A DNA stretch of 47,694 nucleotides from a virus: positions 1 through 47,694 of IMG/VR virus record IMGVR_UViG_3300031659_000020; one strand, 5' to 3'. Position 1 is the stretch's first letter, and each line of letters starts with the position of its first letter. Positions 39,800 through 47,694 of this stretch are shown here, in pieces. The translations under genes and the position numbers were made by a program. Below the pieces are notes generated by a model. That model did no database searches. It was not told the origin of the DNA and worked only from the letters and a program-made list of their open reading frames with translations.

Positions 39800-41076
39800 T
39801 ATGAATCCCCTAATTTTTTCACCATATTATATGGAACAACTTTTGCATCGACAACAGTGCCAAGCAAGCCTTTAAAGAACTTTGAATCGCCATCATTTTT
39901 AGCAATCTCATGTTTCAAATGGCTTATTAAAACGTTACAGTCTTTTTCAAACTTTTTCATAAAGCTTTTGTCCATTGGAGCTTCAGTCAATTCTGTTTCT
40001 TGTAGGTGTTTTTTTGCAGCGTATGCTTTCTGTACATCTTCCAATGTAGGTAAAGCTTTACCAGAAGTGCGATCCCATGCAGCTTCTTTTAAGATATTAT
40101 TAAATTTTCTCTTTGCACCTTCTCTTACGATATCTCTATATTCACCATCGTTAACGTGCTTCGCTTTTTTCAACATATCTCTATAATAATCTCTTACTTC
40201 TTTCATATAATTTGCAACATAATCACGTCTCCAATTATCAAGATCTCCATCTGGATCTATAGCTTTAGATCTAACCGCCGCTTTTTCTTTTTCTTCAGCA
40301 GCGAATTCCACCTTATACCTAACATATGAGTCAACCATTCTTGCGTATGCATCTGTTACTGATTTGTATGTATCCCACGATGTTTGATATTTGCCTTTTT
40401 TAAGCATCTGCGTGTTTTTAGCTATTGACTGCTGAACTACCTTTGCAGCATCGGCCATCAACTTATCCATACCTTCTGCACCTGTTGCTGCAACCTTGAG
40501 CGTTAAAGCTTTTTTGTATTTTGCATGATTCCTGTTAGCGTGATCTACAGCTGACATAAGAGCAGTGGCACCTTTTTGAGCTTCAGCTCTAGCCGCTTGT
40601 TTTTCTTTTGCTGATGGTATATCTGATAAAGCTATAGTTAGTACTCTGTCAGCTACTTCAGAATATCTTTTGTAATTGTCAACTGACTGCTGTTGGTTAC
40701 CTACCATATTTGGTGAAGAAGAATATCTCTGCTTCGGCCAGTACATAGATTTTTTACCTATAGTAATTCCTATGATACCTTTCGAAAGCTGGCCCCATTC
40801 TGATGTTTTTTGATATGGGTTTTCTTTCCTGCTGTCTAGGATAAATATATTCATATAATCGTTAGAAGAGTTAGGTGAACCTCCGCCAACAGCGGTATCA
40901 GGTACATCTGACCATGCAAAGCCTCTACCTTTTGCAGTCATAGCAAAGAACTTCTTGTCGTGGCTATCCATAATTTGATACAGTTTAGTTATTGCTTTAG
41001 ATGCAAACTTTTCTGTTATTAGAGATTTCATTATTTCTTCTCTAACAAGCTTCCTTAATTTAGTTTCTGATTTCAT
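39799..41076 (-). CDS. Putative internal head protein, helical (425 residues)
   Basis: The protein opens MKSETKLRKLVREEIMKSL followed by ITE-K (residues 20-23), a possible capsid-targeting peptide with protease site. A second match, LTE-A, lies near residue 365. A mixed domain (residues 25-130, including GIIGITIGKKSMYWPK) precedes long helical, alanine/lysine-rich sequence. I recognise no enzyme. It is placed two genes from the protease and between other core-like genes. The first codons follow the upstream stop with one base between. Confidence 0.7.
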   Translation of the reverse strand: MKSETKLRKLVREEIMKSLITEKFASKAITKLYQIMDSHDKKFFAMTAKGRGFAWSDVPDTAVGGGSPNSSNDYMNIFILDSRKENPYQKTSEWGQLSKGIIGITIGKKSMYWPKQRYSSSPNMVGNQQQSVDNYKRYSEVADRVLTIALSDIPSAKEKQAARAEAQKGATALMSAVDHANRNHAKYKKALTLKVAATGAEGMDKLMADAAKVVQQSIAKNTQMLKKGKYQTSWDTYKSVTDAYARMVDSYVRYKVEFAAEEKEKAAVRSKAIDPDGDLDNWRRDYVANYMKEVRDYYRDMLKKAKHVNDGEYRDIVREGAKRKFNNILKEAAWDRTSGKALPTLEDVQKAYAAKKHLQETELTEAPMDKSFMKKFEKDCNVLISHLKHEIAKNDGDSKFFKGLLGTVVDAKVVPYNMVKKLGDS

Positions 41077-41077
41077 A

Positions 41078-41917
41078 TTATCCTATCTTTTCTAATTTGT
41101 GAGTTTGTGTTGCCATCCAATCACTACCTTTTAAGCCAGCCATCTTAGATGCTTTCTTAATTGCTTCGACAGTTGATCTTGCTTTTACTGTATAAACTTT
41201 TTCTTTTCTCAGTTCAACACCTGATAGATTCATATCTGCAAATGACATTTTCCAAGTTGCAAATCCTTCGTTGACGGGTTTTTTGTTTCCCATGTTTATT
41301 GCAATTCCTGGAGATGATATTACGTTTCTCATGCCTTCGAAAGCTTCGTTAACGTCACCTTGAAATGATGTTTTATTTTTAGATTCGTTTTTACCTTTAT
41401 GCATCTTATCAATTTTATTGAAAAAATCTTTCTTTTCTTCGTCATCCAAGTCAGCAGGAGAATCTACACCTTCATCTTCCAAAGCATCTTTGAATTTAGC
41501 TTGATACTTATCTTGAGCTTCAGTTTCGTTTAACTCTTTTATCTCATAGTATTTACCAAGCTTGGCGCCCATATCTTCAAATACAGATTCTAATCTTTGT
41601 TGTAATGTAGATATTTCTTTGAATGTTCCTTCAAACATTTTTATAGATTCGCCTATAGATTTAGTGTCTCTTTTTACAGATACGGCATCGAACCAATCTG
41701 CAGTTTCTTCTATAGCCATCCTGCTAGCATTTTCAGCCATTACTTTGACAGTTTCTACAAGTTCGCTTATTTCGTTTGTCTTGTATATATTCTGACCTAG
41801 TTCGTTAAATCTAGAAACAGCTTCTAAAGTTTGTTTCTTCTCGTCCTCTGTCATTCTTTTGTTTTGGCCTGTAGATTCGTTTAATCTGTTCCACTTTCTG
41901 ATATCGAATTGATTCAT
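41078..41917 (-). CDS. Putative prohead core protein (279 residues)
   Basis: The protein begins MNQFDIRKWNRLNE-S, where LNE-S (residues 12-15) fits the protease rule, followed by a helical body (EISELVETVKVMAENASRM, KEISTLQQRLESVFEDMG) and an acidic middle. The C-terminus (VYTVKARSTVEAIKKASKMAG) looks like a small alpha/beta module. It directly follows the protease gene, whose 3' end contains a late box 87 nt before this ATG. SD is AGGAG within the protease stop region. Function inferred from context. Confidence 0.7.
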   Translation of the reverse strand: MNQFDIRKWNRLNESTGQNKRMTEDEKKQTLEAVSRFNELGQNIYKTNEISELVETVKVMAENASRMAIEETADWFDAVSVKRDTKSIGESIKMFEGTFKEISTLQQRLESVFEDMGAKLGKYYEIKELNETEAQDKYQAKFKDALEDEGVDSPADLDDEEKKDFFNKIDKMHKGKNESKNKTSFQGDVNEAFEGMRNVISSPGIAINMGNKKPVNEGFATWKMSFADMNLSGVELRKEKVYTVKARSTVEAIKKASKMAGLKGSDWMATQTHKLEKIG

Positions 41918-42550
41918 TTATTTACTCCTGTTTGGTAGTGTGCATTTGCAAGTTAGATCGCAAAGCATTTCGTTAATTATATTGTTTACCTTGTCGTATT
42001 TATTTATATAAATATCATTGACAGATTCCTTAAGCGGTGCCATGAAAGCTCCATGTGTCGATGGGTTAGAGACAAAATCCCAGCATACTAATTCAAAGTC
42101 AGATTGTACTTCGAGGGTTCCGTCCTCTGAAAGCTGCTTAACTGAACCTAAGCCTCTAGAACTGATCCCTAATTTCACACCAGCTTTAAGCAGTTCTTTT
42201 AGTATGTTACCAGAAGGTGTACCTAGTACCTCAACTGTGCCAACTAAATCATCACCTTTCCACCATATCTTTTTTATATTGTGAGAAACGTTTTGCAAAT
42301 TAACTACAGATGATTCTGGATGGTCTAATTCTCCAAGTGCTCTGTTTTCTGCAATTTGTATCTTTGAATATTTGTTAGCTTCACGCATTAAGATTTCCTT
42401 AGGATATACTCTTCCGTTTTGGTTTTTCGCACCGGCTCTTTGTAGCACGCCACTTACAATAACCTTTCCGTCGTTGCTTTCCTCAGACTCTTTTATCATT
42501 TGAGGTGTTATTTCAAACGATGTATAATCTATTAGTACTTCTTTTGACAT
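41918..42550 (-). CDS. 21: Prohead protease, gp21-like
   Basis: The 210-residue protein matches T4 gp21 (MEROPS S80): NGRVYPKEILMREANKY, the catalytic His in ALGELDHPESS, and the catalytic Ser in GISSRGLGS, then FELVCWDFVSNPSTHGAF. It cleaves scaffold, core and capsid proteins after Leu/Ile-X-Glu during head maturation and then itself. AAGGAG precedes the ATG, which overlaps the previous stop as TAATG. Confidence 0.95.
   Translation of the reverse strand: MSKEVLIDYTSFEITPQMIKESEESNDGKVIVSGVLQRAGAKNQNGRVYPKEILMREANKYSKIQIAENRALGELDHPESSVVNLQNVSHNIKKIWWKGDDLVGTVEVLGTPSGNILKELLKAGVKLGISSRGLGSVKQLSEDGTLEVQSDFELVCWDFVSNPSTHGAFMAPLKESVNDIYINKYDKVNNIINEMLCDLTCKCTLPNRSK
42005..42015 (-). promoter_or_regulatory. 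Internal late-type box in the 3' end of the protease gene
   Basis: ATGATATTTATA on the minus strand lies within protease codons for NDIYI, 87 nt before the next ATG. It could drive the core-protein genes separately. Confidence 0.5.
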
Positions 42551-43011
42551 TAGAATCTCCTTAATTTGTTAGATAATCGTTCCATTTTCTCAGAAATTTT
42601 AGAAAGATTACCTCTTGTTGATTTCCAGTATTTGTTTTCATCTATACCAGCTTCAGTCTTTAACTTTATATTCTGATTGATGATTCTTTCTATCTTGAAC
42701 AGCTTACTATTAACTTCTCTTATAGCTCTATTTACTTTCTGTTTAGATGTAGCTGTATCATCGCTCTTGTATTCGTTGTAATTTACTTCGTTCATAAGCG
42801 TAAGCTTTGCCATTTTCATAAACGTAGATTCCTTTACTTTTTTCATACCTGCAGCCCCTGTTGTCTTATCATCTGTTTTTTTACCAAAAGCAAATTTTGT
42901 ATCGTATTCGCCGCCTCCAGATGTTGTCGTATTCATTTCGTCTAAGTCTTCTTCTTCGATCTTCTTGAAGTCAGCTTCAAACATTTTATCTAACTTTTTA
43001 CTTAATGACAT
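42550..43011 (-). CDS. Putative prohead core protein (153 residues)
   Basis: The protein begins MSLSKKLDKMFE-A, a possible targeting peptide with a relaxed protease site, followed by an acidic, then Gly/Thr-rich segment (EYDTKFAFGKKTDDKTTGAAG) and a helical basic C-terminal half (KLFKIERIINQNIKLKTEA). Position between portal-proximal genes and the protease is where T4 has gp67 and gp68, both core proteins. I cannot show homology. It overlaps the previous gene by 14 nt. Confidence 0.68.
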   Translation of the reverse strand: MSLSKKLDKMFEADFKKIEEEDLDEMNTTTSGGGEYDTKFAFGKKTDDKTTGAAGMKKVKESTFMKMAKLTLMNEVNYNEYKSDDTATSKQKVNRAIREVNSKLFKIERIINQNIKLKTEAGIDENKYWKSTRGNLSKISEKMERLSNKLRRF

Positions 43012-43843
43012 TCTTAACCTCTCTAACTAAATCATAAGCACGCATTACTGAAAGCATATGCTTATCTTTAATTTTTCTTTCCTTCTTGATCAATCTTAGT
43101 TGAGTTGCAACCTCATTAAGCTTTATAGAAACAATCTTGTCTTTTACTTTTTCAGAAAGCTTCTTTACTTCAGAAGATGTTTTTGTAATTTCTGAATGTA
43201 AATATGTTTTAAGTTTTTCTGTGTTTGATATATTGTTTATATATTCTCTTAGCAAAGTCTTTTGGCCAGAACTTAAAGTTCCATACTTATCGTTGAATTT
43301 TTCTAACATTATCTTGTAAGAAAGTATTCTAATATCCTTGTCTTGCTTAGAATATATCTGATATGTCTCATCTATTCTAGATGCTTTGTTTTTCTTATTT
43401 GTAATGGATTCTATAAGACTATATCTAAACCTTACAGATTGAGAAGGGTTTACTTTGTTTTCAAACAGACAGAATATAGAAGCGTTTTCTGAATAGTTTT
43501 CTACTTTAGCTTTGAAGAACTCTTCTATGTTGTAGTGTTTTTTAACTTCTTTTATCAGATTATATTTGTGTTTTCTAAGCTCTACACCAGAAAGTTTCTT
43601 TCTTTCGTTGAGCACCGCGGTGATGAAAGACTCAGCTTTCTTTTCGGTGTTGAACTTTTCTTTTAAAAGAGTTTGGTATAAACCTAGCTCTTTTTTAAGA
43701 GTAGTATTTTTCTTAAAAAATTCTCTGATAATGGATATTGCAGGTGAATTTTCAACTCCATTGATAGTATCACTTGTTATCTGTCTGACCAATAGCTCAA
43801 ATAGTATTCCTGTGTTTTTGTATTTAGAATGTTTTGCTTTCAT
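42998..43843 (-). CDS. Conserved-type phage protein between portal and protease (281 residues)
   Basis: The protein begins MKAKHSKYKNTGILFELLVRQ, an opening that I recall from uncharacterised proteins in the same position in other marine T4-like phages. The whole chain is helical and lysine/glutamate-rich, with no catalytic motif visible. A late box (TATATTTATA) lies 33 nt upstream. The place in the cluster suggests a prohead core or vertex-assembly protein. Confidence 0.7.
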   Translation of the reverse strand: MKAKHSKYKNTGILFELLVRQITSDTINGVENSPAISIIREFFKKNTTLKKELGLYQTLLKEKFNTEKKAESFITAVLNERKKLSGVELRKHKYNLIKEVKKHYNIEEFFKAKVENYSENASIFCLFENKVNPSQSVRFRYSLIESITNKKNKASRIDETYQIYSKQDKDIRILSYKIMLEKFNDKYGTLSSGQKTLLREYINNISNTEKLKTYLHSEITKTSSEVKKLSEKVKDKIVSIKLNEVATQLRLIKKERKIKDKHMLSVMRAYDLVREVKNVIK

Positions 43844-43876
43844 TTTTTTCTTTCCCGCGTATATCTTTATATATCA

Positions 43877-43886
43877 TATAAATATA
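43877..43886 (-). promoter_or_regulatory. Late-type box before the 281-residue gene and protease cluster
   Basis: TATATTTATA on the minus strand, 33 nt before the ATG, after the portal stop. Confidence 0.6.
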
Positions 43887-43897
43887 CTAAAACTTAT

Positions 43898-45703
43898 TTA
43901 TATGTCGTCTTCCATTATGTTGCTTTCGTTTAAAAGATCAGATTTATATTTACTTTTTTCAGCAAACAAACCTCTTATCTTCCGTGATTCAAATCTTCTG
44001 TTTGATTTATTGTTCTTCAGTTTTGTATCACGCTTTCTTTCTTCTCTACCAATAGTATCTCTACCTCTTGCAGAGTCTTGAGATCCATACTTTGTACTTT
44101 CTTCTGGTCTACCCTGACCTGGCTCGTTGGGCTCATCGTTTCCGAACATAGAAAGATTGTCACCTCCATCATCTTCTGCGTCTACAGTTGCTAACGTGTG
44201 AGGAGTACCAAGTGCTTCACCAGATTCTTGAGGATCGTTACCTTCCATTTCTATCTGAGATTTTCTAAACTTCTGTTTTATATCTTCTATTACGTTATGC
44301 TTTTCTTCTTTAACTTCTTCTTCGTTCATGTTAAATACATTTTTGTATATCCAATCTTCAGATACCATCTGACCGTCTTTAATAGTTGATGCTAAGTCTA
44401 ACTTGCTTGACCATAACTCTAGCTTTTCTTGCTCTGCTATTGATGAAGGGTTTGTTAGTTTTAATTCAAACTCTACCATCTCTTCGTTTGAAAATCCTTG
44501 AGAGTATAAATGTACCATTGCAATTTTTGTAAGCTCTGATAAAAATATCCTCTGTATTCTTTCTATTGTTCTTGCAAACCTGACATCCTGAGCTGCAAGG
44601 GTTGCTTTTCCTTCTACACCTTCTTCATAGCCTAAGAAAGCCTTAGGTACTTTAAGTGCTGCAAACATTCTTGATTTTAAATAGTCCACATCATCTATGC
44701 TATTGTTTTCCATTCCTGATAAAGTATCTATCTCAGTACCAGATTGACCGCCTCTTACAGGAAGGTATACATCTTCAAGCATATTCGACATATTAAATTT
44801 AAGATTATATTGGCCAGTCTTCTCATCTATATAAGGAGTCTTTTTCATCTGGTTAACAACTCTCTGCATATATGCGTCTACCTCGTTTGGTGGGATGTTA
44901 CCTATATCTATTTTATATACTCGTTTTTCAGGTGCTCTCATGATTCTGTGAATTAACATTGCATCTTCCATAAGAGTTAATTGTTTCCAAGTCTTTCTAG
45001 CCGGTTCGATCATAGCTTTACCATAAGGTAGAAAGTTCATATCGTTAAGCATTCTAAAGTGAGCTATTTCGTAGTTTTCATAGTGCGACTGCATACCTTG
45101 TCTTGAAGCTCCTTGCTGACCGGCCATTGTAGGATCATGAGTAAACTTAACCATATCAGGATTATTTGGATCAGTACCTTCTTCTCTAAACATCTCGTAT
45201 GAAGACAGAGGAACTGCATTTGTTATCCCTACTTTTTCTGTTATATCTAACTTCAAATAGAAGTCACCATACTTACACATGTTTCTTACCCACGGCCAAG
45301 CGTTGAATTCTATATTAAGTACATCATAAAACAGATTGTTTAACACCTTCTGCACTTTTTCATTATCTGTATTTATTTCGAGTACATTACCGAATTCGTT
45401 TTTAAGAGTTGACTCATCTGAGTATATGTCTAGAGCAGATGAGATTATAGAATCTTCGTCCATAATCTCATAGTCAGAATACAGCTGGAGTCTAAGTGTA
45501 TGAAAATTAGCCTGTTGGTTGTAACCGTAACTGTCTGTTTGATATATTCTGTTGTATCTGTCTACTAATCTGTTTGTTGCTAGTTTTGGATTTGCTTGCA
45601 CTTTGCTTAAGTCTGCAACTTTTAATCCATTGTCAGTCCTTCTTATAATTGTTCCTGTTGAAAACAATGTCTGTAATCTTCCAAAAAATGTTTTTTCTGC
45701 CAT
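43898..45703 (-). CDS. 20: Portal vertex protein, gp20-like
   Basis: The 601-residue protein matches T4-type portals: DRYNRIYQTDSYGYNQQANF, the clip/stem core with DEDSIISSALDIYSDE, EIAHFRMLNDMNFLPYGKA, MEDAMLIHRIMRAPEKRVYKID, and AALKVPKAFLGYEEGVEGKAT. The last 120 residues are a charged, low-complexity tail ending SDLLNESNIMEDDI. It forms the dodecameric DNA channel at one vertex and docks the terminase, whose gene is directly upstream. AAGGAG precedes the ATG. Confidence 0.96.
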   Translation of the reverse strand: MAEKTFFGRLQTLFSTGTIIRRTDNGLKVADLSKVQANPKLATNRLVDRYNRIYQTDSYGYNQQANFHTLRLQLYSDYEIMDEDSIISSALDIYSDESTLKNEFGNVLEINTDNEKVQKVLNNLFYDVLNIEFNAWPWVRNMCKYGDFYLKLDITEKVGITNAVPLSSYEMFREEGTDPNNPDMVKFTHDPTMAGQQGASRQGMQSHYENYEIAHFRMLNDMNFLPYGKAMIEPARKTWKQLTLMEDAMLIHRIMRAPEKRVYKIDIGNIPPNEVDAYMQRVVNQMKKTPYIDEKTGQYNLKFNMSNMLEDVYLPVRGGQSGTEIDTLSGMENNSIDDVDYLKSRMFAALKVPKAFLGYEEGVEGKATLAAQDVRFARTIERIQRIFLSELTKIAMVHLYSQGFSNEEMVEFELKLTNPSSIAEQEKLELWSSKLDLASTIKDGQMVSEDWIYKNVFNMNEEEVKEEKHNVIEDIKQKFRKSQIEMEGNDPQESGEALGTPHTLATVDAEDDGGDNLSMFGNDEPNEPGQGRPEESTKYGSQDSARGRDTIGREERKRDTKLKNNKSNRRFESRKIRGLFAEKSKYKSDLLNESNIMEDDI

Positions 45704-45722
45704 GTTTTTCTCCTTTATAACC

Positions 45723-47300
45723 TTATAATAACCAAGTTAAATCTTCGTCATCATTTTTAATTTTCATATTCCAAGGGTTAGTTCCAGGAAAACTATTTCC
45801 TGTATACGCACCTCTTGTGTTGACTATGTTGTTTATTGCGTTCTTGTTCATATTCAATCCTTCAGTAGCCAATCTGACTGCATTATCTCTAACAAATAGC
45901 GCGATAGCAAGTGCCATTGTTAGATCATCATTATATCCTCGCTGAGCTTCAGCTCTATGGCCATTCCAGATGAAAACAAATAACTCATCTATCAGTCTTT
46001 TAGATTTTATAGTGCACGCCTTTTCTCTAAAATAAATATCTAACTTCGATATCAAAAGAGGCCTTGTACGGGTTGAAGTAGTAAATCCAGGGGTCATATT
46101 TTCACGGTTCTTTAAGTCATATCCTTTACTTAACTGAGTAGTGGCATCGTGGACACCTTCGTGTTTGTACGTGTAATAAAGATTTCTGTACCCTCTATCT
46201 ATAGCTGGCTGTAGTGCAGCCCAACCTATGTTTGCATTTTCTACAACCAACAAAGCTTCGTTGTATTCTGTAGCTATATTTACTAGTAGATTTCCGAACT
46301 CTTTCGTCCCTATCTGATTTCTATATTCTGCTACCTGTTCCATCTTTTCTATATCTATTACATGAAAAGTAGAGTAGTCACTACCGTCACCTCTGGCAAC
46401 ATCGGCAACAACCATATATGATCTATTATAATCTGCATAGTTCCATATCCACAGCTCGTCTTCTACACCTCTCTTTTCGATTGGCTCTACAACAAGATTG
46501 TCCATATACCAAGTAAGAAGTTCTGCAGAAACAACTGAATTACCAGAAGTAATAAAGTCACAGTCACATTCCTGTGCTGCCATTTTAGGTCCAAGTAATT
46601 CGTCTTGCAAATCTCTCCACTCTTGATCTCTATCAGGATGCTCTGTCCAGTGTAATTTTATAGGATTAAACTGACCTTCTCCTCTCTCAGCCTGAGTCCA
46701 TATCTTGTGGAATAAGTTTCCTGTACCATTTGGTGTTGAAAGTAAGATTGCAGAACCACCAGTTGCTAATGTTTGCTGTGCTGAAGTCCATATCTCTTCA
46801 ACCTTATCTATAAAGGCAGCCTCATCAATAACTAACAGGGAAAGTGCTTCAGATCTTGCAGCATCAGGAGCAGATGATACTGCTTTTATCTGTGATCCGT
46901 TTTTAAGTCTAAGTGAAAGTCTGTTATCTTCTTCAGATCCAACTCTTAGCCATGAAGGTAGCAAGTCGTGCATTACCCTAACCTTAGTAATAAGATTCTT
47001 TGCAGTGTCTTGTTTTATAGCAATAACTAATACATTAAAGTCTTCTCTGAAAACCATGTTCCATACAGAAAATCCAGCTGTCAAGGTTGATATACCCATC
47101 TGTCTGGATTTTAATATTACATTAAATCTGTGATCTTTGAAGTCTACTAAAGAATCTTCCTGGAATTTGAATAAATCGAACTTTATCTTACCTCGCTGAG
47201 GGTGCTGGATAAAGCAGTACTTCTTCATAAAGTACACAGGGTCTTGTGAGCACTTGATATACTCATCAACTAAAGCTTGTTTTATTGTTTTATTTGCCAT
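45723..47300 (-). CDS. 17: Terminase large subunit, gp17-like
   Basis: The 525-residue protein has the two-domain terminase layout. The ATPase has Walker A KSRQMGIST (residues 64-72), Walker B LLVIDEAAF (about 155-163) with the catalytic Glu, and the coupling motif ILLSTPNGTGN. The nuclease domain begins with MVVADVARGDGSDYST (first Asp) and includes LLVVENANIGWA and a C-terminal Asp in RGYNDDLTMALAIAL. It packages DNA through the portal and cuts concatemers. The late box ends only 8 nt before the ATG. Confidence 0.97.
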   Translation of the reverse strand: MANKTIKQALVDEYIKCSQDPVYFMKKYCFIQHPQRGKIKFDLFKFQEDSLVDFKDHRFNVILKSRQMGISTLTAGFSVWNMVFREDFNVLVIAIKQDTAKNLITKVRVMHDLLPSWLRVGSEEDNRLSLRLKNGSQIKAVSSAPDAARSEALSLLVIDEAAFIDKVEEIWTSAQQTLATGGSAILLSTPNGTGNLFHKIWTQAERGEGQFNPIKLHWTEHPDRDQEWRDLQDELLGPKMAAQECDCDFITSGNSVVSAELLTWYMDNLVVEPIEKRGVEDELWIWNYADYNRSYMVVADVARGDGSDYSTFHVIDIEKMEQVAEYRNQIGTKEFGNLLVNIATEYNEALLVVENANIGWAALQPAIDRGYRNLYYTYKHEGVHDATTQLSKGYDLKNRENMTPGFTTSTRTRPLLISKLDIYFREKACTIKSKRLIDELFVFIWNGHRAEAQRGYNDDLTMALAIALFVRDNAVRLATEGLNMNKNAINNIVNTRGAYTGNSFPGTNPWNMKIKNDDEDLTWLL

Positions 47301-47308
47301 AACCTATA

Positions 47309-47318
47309 TATAAATATA
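47309..47318 (-). promoter_or_regulatory. Late-type box for the terminase gene
   Basis: TATATTTATA on the minus strand, 8 nt before the terminase ATG. Confidence 0.6.
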
Positions 47319-47337
47319 TATGTATATAAAAGTTGCG

Positions 47338-47694
47338 TTATTTTTTGATACGTTTTTCTAGTGATCTACCACCAAAATATGCACCAATAGTTGTCATTAA
47401 AACTAACTGCAGTAAATCTGTCCACTTTTCTTCCACATTAAATGATACTGCACCTGCATCAATGAATATCATTAGTACCGTACATATTACTAAAAATATC
47501 AATACCATAGGTCTTACATTCTTACTTAACCAAGAGTCCGAGTTCATATCAGATTTCCAACGGTCTGTTATGTTAGCCTCCATATCTGTTTCATATTTTG
47601 CTATAAGCTCTTGTATCTTTTGCTCTGCTGCTAACTTCTCTTCTTTTGAAGTTGTTAAATTGTCCAAGACACCCCCAACACTTTTAACTAATGT
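47338..47694 (-). CDS. Holin-like membrane protein, 5' end cut by the window edge
   Basis: The frame is open to the last base of the window. A TTG at 47667 can be read as a start, but codons upstream (TLVKSVGGVLDNL) continue a pattern typical of this family, so the true start is probably outside. The visible part has a charged helix (SKEEKLAAEQKIQELI), then NVRPMVLIFLVICTVLMIF and a second membrane segment ending TTIGAYFGGRSLEKR. The xRP and GGRSxEK elements recall three-TM phage and gene-transfer-agent holins. It would time lysis. No endolysin is visible here. Confidence 0.68.
   Translation of the reverse strand, partial: TLVKSVGGVLDNLTTSKEEKLAAEQKIQELIAKYETDMEANITDRWKSDMNSDSWLSKNVRPMVLIFLVICTVLMIFIDAGAVSFNVEEKWTDLLQLVLMTTIGAYFGGRSLEKRIKK

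Noticed and set aside
43566-44081. Plus-strand open frame of 171 codons spanning the portal end and next gene
   Set aside because: Overlaps two well-supported minus-strand genes and a late box, and the sequence is Phe/Ser/Leu-rich as expected from antisense of Lys/Glu-rich helices.
7934-47318. TATAAATA on the plus strand as T4-orientation late promoters driving antisense RNA
   Set aside because: All thirteen boxes sit just before minus-strand genes, and no plus-strand gene follows any of them, so minus-strand use is the simpler reading.
1-47694. CRISPR arrays, insertion sequences, integrase, attachment sites, homing endonucleases
   Set aside because: No direct-repeat/spacer pattern, transposase or integrase motif, or HNH/GIY-YIG domain was recognised in any frame.

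Overview
The window is a contiguous piece of an AT-rich tailed-phage genome of the T4-like (contractile-tail) kind. Every gene I can support lies on the minus strand, so transcription runs from high to low coordinates. The identification rests on a full T4-type morphogenesis set in near-T4 order: large terminase, portal, prohead protease, scaffold, major capsid protein, three neck/tail-completion proteins, sheath, tube, a gp26-like hub protein, tape measure and a gp53-like wedge. The host cannot be read directly. AT richness, a phage ribosomal protein bS21, class II ribonucleotide reductase and UV-damage endonuclease suggest a marine bacterium. A small DUF4494-like gene weakly suggests Bacteroidetes. 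The phage looks like a distant T4 relative, because its polymerases (DnaE type and a palm-only family A type), RecA-like recombinase and monomeric class II reductase are not those of T4.

Layout, right to left. 47.7-37.5 kb: holin-like gene (cut by the window edge), terminase, portal, a prohead/core cluster around the protease, a bS21 homologue, acidic scaffold. 37.5-29.4 kb: capsid, PhoH ATPase, neck proteins, sheath, tube. 29.2-18.3 kb: hub protein with an overlapping ATG-less frame, tape measure with 168-bp repeats, baseplate and tail proteins. 18.3-9.3 kb: family A polymerase, a large late protein, a small membrane protein, UV endonuclease, single-strand binding protein, RecA-like recombinase, a structured tRNA-like RNA, 5'-3' exonuclease, replicative helicase. 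9.3-1 kb: class II reductase, FAD protein, MazG-HAD fusion, dUTPase, kinase-like, RmlD-like and thymidylate-synthase-like genes, then the N-terminal half of a DnaE-type polymerase running off the left edge.

Two promoter classes can be read by eye. Eight sites upstream of replication, nucleotide, repair or host-takeover genes fit a bipartite element (TTTTCATATRTC, exactly 8 nt, then TTGTTATATTAGATA). Thirteen sites, mostly upstream of structural genes, carry TGATATTTATA or TATATTTATA, the reverse complement of the classical T4 late box TATAAATA. Intrinsic terminators follow the capsid gene, the tube gene and the bS21 gene. Together this suggests an early/middle programme (dNTP supply, replication, repair, ribosome modification) and a late programme (head, neck, tail).

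Most worth following up: the 219-nt tRNA-like RNA after the recombinase gene, the candidate frameshift that would add 78 codons to the gp26-like protein, the phage bS21, the bipartite promoter family, the reversed late box, and the miniature thymidylate synthase with an Asn-to-Asp change at the base-selecting position.
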